From assembly GCA_963779685.1 (NCBI GenBank), contig CAVZZG010000001.1:496001-560000 (forward strand): a DNA stretch of 64,000 nt, in the 5' to 3' direction. The notes beneath the pieces were generated by a model. It did not search any database, was not told where the DNA came from, and saw nothing but the letters and a program-made list of their open reading frames with translations. The position numbers and the translations under genes are program-made. This DNA is from CAVZZG01 sp963779685 (GTDB lineage Bacteria; Actinomycetota; Thermoleophilia; Gaiellales; F1-60-MAGs149). Shown here piece by piece: positions 33,246 to 40,424 of the stretch (its first letter is position 1; the number at the start of each line of letters is the position of its first letter).

Positions 33246-34521
33246 TCGCAGCTTCGGCTTCCAGACCCGGCAGGTGCACGCCGGCCAGCGGGTCGACCCC
33301 ACCACGGGTGCGCGGGCGGCGCCGATCTACCAGACGACGAGCTACGTGTTCGAGGACACCCAGCACGCTGCCGACCTGTTCGACCTGAACCGCTTCGGCA
33401 ACACGTACACCCGCATCGTCAACCCGACGACGGCCGTGTTCGAGGAGCGCGTGGCGTCGCTGGAGGGCGGGGTCGGAGCGCTTGCGACGGGCTCCGGGCT
33501 GGCCGCGACCGCCATCGCCCTGATGACGCTGGTGAGCCAGGGCGACGAGATCGTCTCGTCGGCCAACCTCTACGGGGGCACCCACAACCAGTTCGCCATC
33601 CAGTTGCCGCGCTACGGCGTGACGACCACCTTCGTCGACCCGCACGACCTGGACGCCGTGCGGGCGGCGATCACCGAGCGCACCCGGGTGCTGTACGCCG
33701 AGACGATCGGCAACCCGCGCATCGACGTGCTCGACATCGCTGCCTGGGCCCGCATCGCCGACGACGCCGGCCTCCCGCTGATGATCGACAACACGTTCGC
33801 GACGCCCTACCTGTGCCGGCCCATCGAGCACGGCGCGCACCTCGTGATCCACTCGGCCACCAAGTTCATCGGCGGGCACGGCACCTCCATCGGCGGCGTC
33901 ATCGTCGACGCCGGCACGTACCGCTGGGAGCTCGGGCGCTTCCCGGGGGTGACCGAGCCGTCGCCCGGCTACCGCGGCATGCGTTTCTTCGAGACGTTCG
34001 GCAACTTCGCGTTCGTGATGAAGGCCCGGGTCGAGACGATGCGCGACTTCGGACCGGTGCTCTCGCCGTTCAACTCGTTCCTGTTCCTGCTCGGGCTGGA
34101 GACGCTCTCGCTGCGCATGCGCCAGCACTGCGCGAACACGCGGGCGATCGCCGCACACCTGCGGTCGCACCCGCGGGTGGAGTGGGTGTCCTATCCGGAT
34201 CTGCCCGACTCGCCGTACGCCGCCAACGTCGCTCGCTACCTGCCCGAGGGCCAGGGCGCGATCCTCTGCTTCGGCATCCGCGGCGGGCGCGAGGCGGGCC
34301 GGCGCTTCATCGAGGCCTGCGAGCTACTGTCGCACCTCGCCAACGTCGGCGACGCGAAGACGCTCGTGATCCATCCAGCCTCCACCACCCACCGCCGCCT
34401 CGACGACGCCGCCCTGGCCGCGAGCGGCGTCACCGACTCGACGATCCGCCTGTCCGTGGGCCTGGAGGACATCGACGACCTGCTCTGGGACATCGACCAG
34501 GCACTGGAGCGATCGGCATGA
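33235..34521 (+). CDS. metY: O-acetylhomoserine sulfhydrylase (MetY-type)
   Basis: Cys/Met-metabolism PLP enzyme, 428 aa, making homocysteine from O-acetylhomoserine and sulfide. Signatures: FQTRQVHAGQRVDPTTGARA, YTRIVNPTTAVFEERVA, the PLP Lys in SATKFIGGHGT, and KTLVIHPASTTHRRLDD. The GTG start overlaps the CoA-binding gene by 11 bp; the end overlaps the next ATG by 4 bp. Length and the insertion relative to cystathionine synthases favour MetY over MetB. Confidence 0.88.
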   Translation: MPADRSFGFQTRQVHAGQRVDPTTGARAAPIYQTTSYVFEDTQHAADLFDLNRFGNTYTRIVNPTTAVFEERVASLEGGVGALATGSGLAATAIALMTLVSQGDEIVSSANLYGGTHNQFAIQLPRYGVTTTFVDPHDLDAVRAAITERTRVLYAETIGNPRIDVLDIAAWARIADDAGLPLMIDNTFATPYLCRPIEHGAHLVIHSATKFIGGHGTSIGGVIVDAGTYRWELGRFPGVTEPSPGYRGMRFFETFGNFAFVMKARVETMRDFGPVLSPFNSFLFLLGLETLSLRMRQHCANTRAIAAHLRSHPRVEWVSYPDLPDSPYAANVARYLPEGQGAILCFGIRGGREAGRRFIEACELLSHLANVGDAKTLVIHPASTTHRRLDDAALAASGVTDSTIRLSVGLEDIDDLLWDIDQALERSA

Positions 34522-35786
34522 ATCCGACCTCGATCGACCGCGCGGCGGTGGCCGCGCTGGAGCGGGAACCGCTCGGCTTCGACATCAAGGGCCTGCCACC
34601 GGGTGCCGACGGCATCGCGCTCGGCGAGGTCGGAGCGCAGGGCTGGAACGCGTTGCGCGACCTCGCCATGCCGGCGATGCTGCTGCTCGCGGAGCCGCTC
34701 GACCGGAACATCCGCGAGATGGCGGCCTGGTGCCGGGAGCAGGGGGTGCTGCTGGCGCCGCACGGCAAGACGACGATGGCGCCGCAGCTGTTCGCCCGCC
34801 AGGTCGAGGCCGGGTGCTTCGCGTTCACGTGCGCGACCCCGTGGCACCTCGGCGTCTACCGCCGGTTCGGCGTCCAGCGCGTGCTGTACGCCAACGAGCT
34901 GGTGGAGGCGCCGGTGCTCTCGTGGGTGGCGGCGGAACTGCGGCGCGACCCGGACTTCGAGCTGTACTCGCTGGTGGACTCGGTGGCGACGGTGGAGCGG
35001 ATGGAGCGCCTCCTCGCCGGTGCGCCGCGCCCCGTGCGGGTGCTGGTCGAGATCGGCATGGACCACGGGCGCACCGGCTGTCGCAGCACGGCCGACGCGG
35101 TCGCGGTCGCCCGGGCGGTCGGCGCCGCCTCGCAGCTCGAGCTGGCCGGCGTGGAAGCGTTCGAGGGCCTCGCCCGCGGCGAGACCCAGGACGACACGCT
35201 GCGCCTGGTCGATGCGTTCCTGGCCCGGGTCGTCGAGGCCTTCGGTGCCATCGGCGACGCGGGCCTGCTTCCCGCCGACCCGCTGGTCACGGCCGGCGGC
35301 AGCGCGTTCTTCGACCGCGTCGTGACCGCGTTCCGGCCGCTGCCGGCGACCGTCGTGGTGCGTGGCGGCTGCTACGTCACCCAGGACGGCGGCTTCTACG
35401 ACCGGATCTCGCCGTTGGCCGGCCGGTCGACCGGGCCGCAGCGCCTCGCCAACGCCCTCGAGGTGTGGGGTGCCATCGTCTCGCGGCCGGAGGAGGACTT
35501 CGCGGTCGCGAGTTTCGGGCGGCGCGATGTGCCCATCGACCTCGGCCTGCCGATTCCGGTCAAGTCGGCGCGCGACGGCCAGGCTCGCGAGCTCTCGGGG
35601 GCGGAGATCGTCGCCCTGTCCGACCAGCATGCCCACCTGAAGATCCCGTCGGGCGCCGACTTCGCGCCGGGCGACCTGGTGGGCGCGCGGATCATCCACC
35701 CGTGCGGCGCGTTCGACCGGTGGAGGCTGCTGCTCGAGGTCGACGAGAACTACGACGTCACGGGCGGCGTGCGCACGTTCTTCTAA
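34518..35786 (+). CDS. D-serine deaminase-like PLP enzyme (alanine racemase N-terminal fold)
   Basis: Fold-type III PLP enzyme, 422 aa. The Lys of LLAPHGKTTMAPQLF binds PLP; the C-terminal DSD1-like zinc region shows LSDQHAHLKIPSGADF and IHPCGAFDRW, with His/Cys ligands. Relatives deaminate D-serine or D-threonine-type substrates. It is the last gene of the esterase-CoA-binding-MetY unit and its stop overlaps that of the convergent BRCT-like gene by 4 bp. Confidence 0.8.
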   Translation: MNPTSIDRAAVAALEREPLGFDIKGLPPGADGIALGEVGAQGWNALRDLAMPAMLLLAEPLDRNIREMAAWCREQGVLLAPHGKTTMAPQLFARQVEAGCFAFTCATPWHLGVYRRFGVQRVLYANELVEAPVLSWVAAELRRDPDFELYSLVDSVATVERMERLLAGAPRPVRVLVEIGMDHGRTGCRSTADAVAVARAVGAASQLELAGVEAFEGLARGETQDDTLRLVDAFLARVVEAFGAIGDAGLLPADPLVTAGGSAFFDRVVTAFRPLPATVVVRGGCYVTQDGGFYDRISPLAGRSTGPQRLANALEVWGAIVSRPEEDFAVASFGRRDVPIDLGLPIPVKSARDGQARELSGAEIVALSDQHAHLKIPSGADFAPGDLVGARIIHPCGAFDRWRLLLEVDENYDVTGGVRTFF

Positions 35787-36364
35787 GCCGCCTGGTCGCG
35801 ATCGTTGAAGGCGGTCTCGATCGCCTCCCACGCGGGCTTGTTGGCGGCGTCCCGGCGTCGCTTCTCGGCGTCGCGGGTGTGGAGGCCGCGTCCCTTGCCG
35901 CCGGCCGGCTCGGCGCTCTGGATCTGACGCTGCATGCGCGAGGCGTTGGCGCGCTCGACGGCTCCGGCGCACGCCAGGCGCAGGCCCGGCGGCCGGTGCA
36001 CGTGCGAGTAGGCGCTGAGGCTGCGCTCGAGCTCGATGCGGTCGATGATCGGCACGCCGGTGCGCGACAGCCGGATCGCGCGCTCCTCGTCGGCGCCGGC
36101 GCCGACCACGCACAGCGTCGGCTGCTGGTCGGGCGTCACCAGCGTGGCGCCGGCATCCTCGGTGACACGGCGCACCATCTCGCGCGGCAGCGGCTCGCCG
36201 AGCACGCAGATCCGCGCCCGCCGCAGCCGGTTCGCCCGCAGGTGCCGCTGGTCGTGGGCGATGTGCATCAGCGCCACCGCGCGCACGTACGACTCGCGAC
36301 CGGGCCGCAGCGCCTCGTCGGCCGCGTCCACCGCGGCGGGGAGACCGAGGGAGTCGTGGAACAT
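35783..36364 (-). CDS. BRCT-like domain protein, 193 aa
   Basis: No confident family, but the middle (residues ~48-115) reads like a bacterial BRCT domain: RARICVLGEPLPREMVRRVT, EDAGATLVTPDQQPTLCVVG and SRTGVPIIDRIELERSL follow the ligase-type pattern of strand, helix, GxTV strand and helix. The N-terminal helix bundle precedes it; the C-terminal ~60 residues are very basic (RDAEKRRRDAANK). It could act in DNA transactions. A G-quadruplex-type G-run tract lies just upstream of its ATG. Confidence 0.6.
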   Translation of the reverse strand: MFHDSLGLPAAVDAADEALRPGRESYVRAVALMHIAHDQRHLRANRLRRARICVLGEPLPREMVRRVTEDAGATLVTPDQQPTLCVVGAGADEERAIRLSRTGVPIIDRIELERSLSAYSHVHRPPGLRLACAGAVERANASRMQRQIQSAEPAGGKGRGLHTRDAEKRRRDAANKPAWEAIETAFNDRDQAA

Positions 36365-36379
36365 CCCTTTCTAGATCGA

Positions 36380-36405
36380 CCCACCCCCGACCCCCACCCA
36401 CCCCC
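36380..36405 (-). other. G-quadruplex motif upstream of the BRCT-like gene
   Basis: On the minus strand five runs of three to five G are separated by loops of T, T, TC and T, ending 16 nt before the ATG at 36364. The plus strand is the matching C-tract, and the adjacent CGGGCGGGGGG can also pair with it as a hairpin. Confidence 0.6.
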
Positions 36406-36426
36406 GGGCGGGGGGTCGCCGCGGCG

Positions 36427-36792
36427 TTCGCGGCACGGCACGCCACGCCGCACGGCACGGTCCGCGAGAGTCGTGTTTCACAGCCCGGCACGCAACGTCG
36501 CACTGCTCAGAGCGCGCTGGTTCCGTGAGACGCTCCCGACTTTGCGCTTCCGCTGCCGCCAGTGACCGATCCTGCCGCACGCGCGAATCGTGTCGGGCGA
36601 CGCGCAGTCTCCGTCGTGCGACGTTGCGTGCCGTGCCGCGAATGCCGCAGACCGCGCCCGGATGGGGGTTCGGGCCCGGTGGCCGGCCGAGGCGTGCGGG
36701 GTGGCGGCGGTGGCACGGGTCGCGTGGGAGACGCGGACCGTGCCCGGCGGCGCGCGGTTCCCGTGCTGCGACGTTGCGTGCCGTGCCGCGAA
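36427..36792. repeat. Cluster of four 27-bp repeats in a gene-free stretch
   Basis: The 448-bp gap 36365-36812 has no gene. It holds four copies of a 27-bp unit ending GTGCCGCGAA: inverted at 36427-36453 and 36477-36503, direct at 36616-36642 and 36766-36792. The two direct copies share a 26-base identical core (36617-36642, 36767-36792) and lie exactly 150 bp apart. Spacers are unrelated. It looks like an interspersed palindromic repeat family. Confidence 0.75.
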
Positions 36793-36812
36793 CTCCGCAA
36801 GCCGGGCCAGGG

Positions 36813-38138
36813 TTAGAGGTGATGCAGGTACTCGTCCCGCTCCCAGCGGGTGACCTGCTCGAGGTGGTGGTGCCAGCGGCCGAGCTCGTAGCGCTTGATG
36901 CCGAGGAACGTGTTGACGAGGCTCGGGCCGAGGCCCTCGACGAGCACGCTGTCGGCCTCCAGGGCTGCGAGCGATTCCTCGAGTGAGCCGGGGAGCTGGT
37001 CGCCCCAGTCGGCCTCCGGCGCGTCGTAGGGGTTGCCGTCGAGCGGTCTCGGGGGCTCGAGGCCACGGCGAATGCCGTCGAGGCCGGCGAACAGCGCCGC
37101 CGCCACCGCCAGGTAGACGTTGGCCGACCCGTCACCGCTCCGCAGCTCGATCCGGGATGCCTTGCCGCGCTCGTCCGAGATCCGCACCATCGTCAGCCGG
37201 TTGCCGTAGCCCCAGTTGGCGTGGGTCGGCGCGAGACTCTCCACCTCGAAGCGGCGGTAGGCGTTCACGGTCGGCGCCATGACCGCGGCGAGGCCGGCGG
37301 CGTGCACGAGCAGGCCGGCGATGAACTGCCGCGCGACGTCGGCGATGCCGGTCTCGTGCGACGGGTCGTCGAACAGGTTCCGGCCCGTGGCGTCCCGTGC
37401 GGAGACGTGCAGGTGGAAGCCGGAGCCCTCGTCGTCGGCCCACGGCTTGCCCATGAACGTCGCGGTCAGGCCGTACGCCGCGGCCACCTCCTTGATCGTC
37501 TGCTTGTACCGGAACGCGCGGTCGGTGGCATCGAGCGCGTCGCCGTGACGGAGATTGACCTCGTACTGCGAGCGGCCGTACTCGTGGGCGAAGGCGATCG
37601 GCTGGAGACCGAGACCCTCCAGTTCCTCGACGATCGCGCGCAGCACGCCGGAGGGGTCTGCCTGCTCGCCGACGGTGTACACCGGGGTGTTGATCTCGTC
37701 GAGACGCGAGTAGCTCCCATCCTCGGCGCGGCGGCACAGGTAGAACTCGTGCTCGGGCGCGATCACCGGGATCAGACCCTCGGCCTCCAAGCCGGCGATG
37801 GCCCGCTTCAGTGCACCGCGCGGGTCGCCGTCATACAGCGTGCCGTCGAACCGCACCAGGTCGGAGAGACACCAGGCCACCTCGTCGTCGGACGGAATCC
37901 GCACCAGCGTCGAGAGGTCCGGCCGCGCCGCGATGTCACGGAATCCGTGCTCGAACCCGGACACGACGTTGTGTCGCAGGTCGACTGTCATGATCGCCTC
38001 GCAGAAGCCGACCCCGTGGACGTCCGAGACGGCCCCGATCGGGATGTCCTTGCCGCGGCTCACGCCGTGCAGGTCGGGATACGTGACGCGAACGTACTTG
38101 ACGCCGGCTTCGGCGAGGGCGGCGATCGACTCGGTCAT
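36813..38138 (-). CDS. Glutamine synthetase-family protein (gamma-glutamyl-amine ligase-like)
   Basis: GS-fold ligase, 441 aa. N-terminal beta-grasp (VKYVRVTYPDLHGVSRGKDI) and catalytic domain with VIAPEHEFYLCRR, YEVNLRHGDALDATD, GSGFHLHVSA, the Pro-Thr-Asn block MAPTVNAYRRF and ISDERGKASRIELRSGDGSAN. Absence of the adenylylation loop and its GntR neighbour favour a GlnA3/PuuA-type enzyme that glutamylates polyamines, amines or similar, not housekeeping GS. A GAGGA ribosome site precedes the ATG, and -10 TACAAT lies ahead in the shared operator. Confidence 0.85.
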   Translation of the reverse strand: MTESIAALAEAGVKYVRVTYPDLHGVSRGKDIPIGAVSDVHGVGFCEAIMTVDLRHNVVSGFEHGFRDIAARPDLSTLVRIPSDDEVAWCLSDLVRFDGTLYDGDPRGALKRAIAGLEAEGLIPVIAPEHEFYLCRRAEDGSYSRLDEINTPVYTVGEQADPSGVLRAIVEELEGLGLQPIAFAHEYGRSQYEVNLRHGDALDATDRAFRYKQTIKEVAAAYGLTATFMGKPWADDEGSGFHLHVSARDATGRNLFDDPSHETGIADVARQFIAGLLVHAAGLAAVMAPTVNAYRRFEVESLAPTHANWGYGNRLTMVRISDERGKASRIELRSGDGSANVYLAVAAALFAGLDGIRRGLEPPRPLDGNPYDAPEADWGDQLPGSLEESLAALEADSVLVEGLGPSLVNTFLGIKRYELGRWHHHLEQVTRWERDEYLHHL

Positions 38139-38166
38139 GTGCGGTCCTCGAGGTCGTGAGCGGGTG

Positions 38167-38178
38167 ATTGTATACAGT
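38167..38178. promoter_or_regulatory. GntR-type operator overlapping divergent -10 boxes
   Basis: The palindrome TGTATACA (38169-38176), extended ATTGTATACAGT, resembles operators of FCD-type GntR repressors. On the minus strand it contains -10 TACAAT (38172-38167) for the glutamine-synthetase-like gene; on the plus strand -10 TACAGT (38173-38178) lies 7 nt before the regulator's GTG. Binding would block both. Confidence 0.65.
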
Positions 38179-38185
38179 TCGGACC

Positions 38186-38851
38186 GTGAGCGCCGCCCGC
38201 CCGATCGAGGTCACGAGCGTGGTCGATCGGGTCTACGAGGCGCTTCGCGAGCGGATCTCCTCGGGTGTGCTGCCCCGCGGCGCCCGCCTGCGTCAGGAGG
38301 CGCTGGCAGCGGAACTCGGCGTCTCGCGGACGCCCCTTCGCGAGGCGCTGCGACGCCTGGCCAGCGAGGGCGTGGTCGTGCTCGAGCCCAACCGCGGCGC
38401 GCGCGTGGCCGACGTCGGCCGCGAGGACATGCTCGCCGCGTACGAGGCCCGCCTGTTGCTCGAACCGGGAGCGGCCCGGCTGGCCGCGGAACGGTGCGAC
38501 GGGGCGGCCATCGCCCGCATGCGCCGCGCCATCGAGGAGCACCGCCGGGCGCGGACGCGCACCTCCTTGTTCGCCGCCAACCGCGCGTTCCACCTCTCGC
38601 TGGTGGACGCCGCCGGCAACGATCACCTCAGCCGCTTCGCCGGCGTGCTGTGGGTCGCGAGGATCGGCGCGGCGATCTACGCCCAGCAGGACGAGACGGC
38701 GGACGAGGTGGCCGCGGACGCCGACGCCCACAGCGGCATCGCCGACGCGGTCGAGCACGGCGACGGCGATCGGGCCGAGGCGCTCACCCGGGACCACATC
38801 TCCCATGCCATGGCGACATTCGCTGCTCGCAGTGTCGTCACGGGCTCGTGA
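38186..38851 (+). CDS. GntR-family regulator, FCD subfamily
   Basis: A 221-residue repressor: winged helix at residues ~8-70 (RVYEALRERISSGVLPRGAR, ELGVSRTPLREALRRLASEG) and an all-helical FCD ligand domain with the metal-site residues in AANRAFHLSLVDAAGN and DAHSGIADAV. A TTG at 38168 would extend the protein into the operator; the GTG at 38186 fits the leaderless TACAGT 7 nt upstream. It probably controls itself and the divergent glutamine-synthetase-like gene. Confidence 0.87.
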   Translation: MSAARPIEVTSVVDRVYEALRERISSGVLPRGARLRQEALAAELGVSRTPLREALRRLASEGVVVLEPNRGARVADVGREDMLAAYEARLLLEPGAARLAAERCDGAAIARMRRAIEEHRRARTRTSLFAANRAFHLSLVDAAGNDHLSRFAGVLWVARIGAAIYAQQDETADEVAADADAHSGIADAVEHGDGDRAEALTRDHISHAMATFAARSVVTGS

Positions 38852-38894
38852 ACATCTTTCGCCTTTTCGGTACCCCGGAATGCCGATTCGCTGG

Positions 38895-38925
38895 TAGCAT
38901 CCGACACGTTCAACCGAGAACGTGT
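38895..38925 (+). promoter_or_regulatory. Cold-shock gene promoter and 5'-UTR hairpin
   Basis: TAGCAT (38895-38900) suits a -10; just after it ACACGTTC (38904-38911) pairs with GAACGTGT (38918-38925) over a 6-nt loop at the very start of a ~75-nt leader, a layout common for cold-shock mRNAs. Confidence 0.45.
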
Positions 38926-38980
38926 GTGGGAGTACGAAGGGTCGTGCGACCGAGCGTTCGTAATTGAGAGGTGCGCAGGC

Positions 38981-39184
38981 ATGGCCTTCGGTACCGTGAA
39001 GTGGTTCAACGACGCGAAGGGCTACGGGTTCATCGCCCCGGAGTCCGGCGGCAAGGACCTCTTCGTCCACTACTCGAACATCAGCGCCGAGGGGTTCAAG
39101 TCGCTCCCCGAGGGCGCTCGCGTCTCGTACGAGGAGCGTGCCGGGCAGAAGGGGCCCGAAGCGTTCAACGTCGAGCTGGCGTAA
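38981..39184 (+). CDS. Cold shock protein (CspA family)
   Basis: A 67-residue OB-fold RNA chaperone. RNP1-type KGYGFIAP and RNP2-type DLFVHYSNI motifs are intact (start MAFGTVKWFNDAK). A GAGAGG ribosome site precedes the ATG, and a long structured leader precedes that. A hairpin terminator follows. Confidence 0.95.
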   Translation: MAFGTVKWFNDAKGYGFIAPESGGKDLFVHYSNISAEGFKSLPEGARVSYEERAGQKGPEAFNVELA

Positions 39185-39200
39185 ACGGAGTAGCGGTTCG

Positions 39201-39240
39201 CGGCCCGGGGCCGTCGGCATCGCCGGCGGTTCCCGGGCCG
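39201..39240 (+). terminator. Terminator after the cold shock gene
   Basis: CGGCCCGGG (39201-39209) pairs with CCCGGGCCG (39232-39240), with a further inner stem of GCCG/CGGC type in between. It starts 17 bp after the stop codon. Confidence 0.7.
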
Positions 39241-39348
39241 TAGCCATATCTGAGGCCGTAGTTTCCCGCACGACCCGGCGGGCCATGCGCGGATGGCAGC
39301 CGGGGCCGCCGGTGCGATCCTCCGGTCAACGACTCGGAGGAAGCCGGC

Positions 39349-40095
39349 GTGGCGATCCAGACCAAGCCGAGCACGACCGCACGAGGAGACCAGCGCGCCG
39401 AAGCGGCGATCGTCGAGGCGCGAGAGGTCGACAAGCGCTACGACGCCGGGGAGATCGCGGTCCACGCACTCCGCGGTGTGAGCCTGTCCATCGACCGCGG
39501 CGAGATGGTCGCGATCATGGGGCCGAGCGGCTCGGGCAAGACGACGCTGCTCAACTGCCTGTCGGGTCTCGACGGCATCGACGGCGGCGAGGTCCTGATC
39601 GAGGGCGTCGGGCTCGGCGCGATGTCCGACGACGAGCGCACCGACTACCGCGCGCGCCGCGTCGGCTTCATCTTCCAGTTCTACAACCTCATGCCGATCC
39701 TCAGCTCGGTCGAGAACGTCGAGTTACCCCTGTTGATCGCGCGGACGAGCGCCCGCGAGGCGCGCGAGCGCGCGATGGCGGCCCTCGACATGGTCGGCCT
39801 GCGCGAGCGCGCGGCACATCTGCCGGATCAGCTGTCGGGCGGTCAGCGCCAGCGGGTTACGATCGCGCGCGCACTCGTCAACGACCCGGCGATCGTCTGG
39901 GCGGACGAGCCCACCGGCGACCTCGACAGCGAGAACGCGGAGGAGATCGTCGCGCTGATGCGGCAGCTCAACCGCGAACGCGGCCTGACCTTCCTCATCG
40001 TCACGCACGACATCTCGGTGGGCCGGTCGACCGACCGGATCATCCGCATGTCGGACGGGCGGGTCGTCGACGAAGAGCGCGTGGAGGTGCGGTGA
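39349..40095 (+). CDS. ABC transporter ATP-binding protein (MacB/LolD type)
   Basis: A 248-residue ATPase: Walker A GPSGSGKTTLLN, Q-loop FQFYNLMPILSSVENVELPL (MacB/LolD signature), signature LSGGQRQRV, Walker B IVWADEPTGDLDS and H-loop VTHD. GTG start with GGAGG 8 nt upstream. It pairs with the 991-residue FtsX-type permease two genes downstream, exporting lipoproteins, lipids or peptides. Confidence 0.92.
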   Translation: MAIQTKPSTTARGDQRAEAAIVEAREVDKRYDAGEIAVHALRGVSLSIDRGEMVAIMGPSGSGKTTLLNCLSGLDGIDGGEVLIEGVGLGAMSDDERTDYRARRVGFIFQFYNLMPILSSVENVELPLLIARTSAREARERAMAALDMVGLRERAAHLPDQLSGGQRQRVTIARALVNDPAIVWADEPTGDLDSENAEEIVALMRQLNRERGLTFLIVTHDISVGRSTDRIIRMSDGRVVDEERVEVR

Positions 40096-40415
40096 TGGTC
40101 GCAAGAGTGACGCTGGCCGAGGTTGACGCCGTCCGGTTCCGGATGGACGCGGCGGTCGATCTGTACCGGCACTCGGTGCTGCCGGCACTCGAGGACCGGG
40201 AAGGCTACGAGGGGTGCTACGTGCTGACGACGCCGGAGGGCAAGGCGCTCGTGATGACGTTCTGGCGCGATGAGGCCGCGGCCGACGCCGGCCTCGCCAG
40301 CGGCTACTACGACGAGCAGGTCGAGAAGTTCGTGACCATCTTCAGCGCGCCGCCCGGCCGGCTCACCTACGACGTCGCCATCGCCGAGACTCCCGGGAAT
40401 CCGGTCGGGGTCTAG
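40095..40415 (+). CDS. Dimeric alpha/beta-barrel (ABM-like) protein
   Basis: A 106-residue protein resembling antibiotic-biosynthesis-monooxygenase-type ferredoxin-like barrels: paired strands and helices with GYEGCYVLTTPEGKALVMTF and WRDEAAADAGLASGYYDEQV. Its ATG overlaps the ATPase stop (ATGA), and it lies between the ATPase and permease, so it is made with the transporter; its role there is unknown. Confidence 0.65.
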   Translation: MVARVTLAEVDAVRFRMDAAVDLYRHSVLPALEDREGYEGCYVLTTPEGKALVMTFWRDEAAADAGLASGYYDEQVEKFVTIFSAPPGRLTYDVAIAETPGNPVGV

Positions 40416-40424
40416 GGGCGTGGC

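Noticed and set aside
35783..36364. NAD-dependent DNA ligase fragment
   Set aside because: Only a BRCT-like stretch is seen; no adenylation, OB or HhH sequence and the rest is unrelated.
36427..36792. CRISPR array
   Set aside because: Only four copies, mixed orientation, unequal spacing (50, 139 and 150 bp) and no cas genes.
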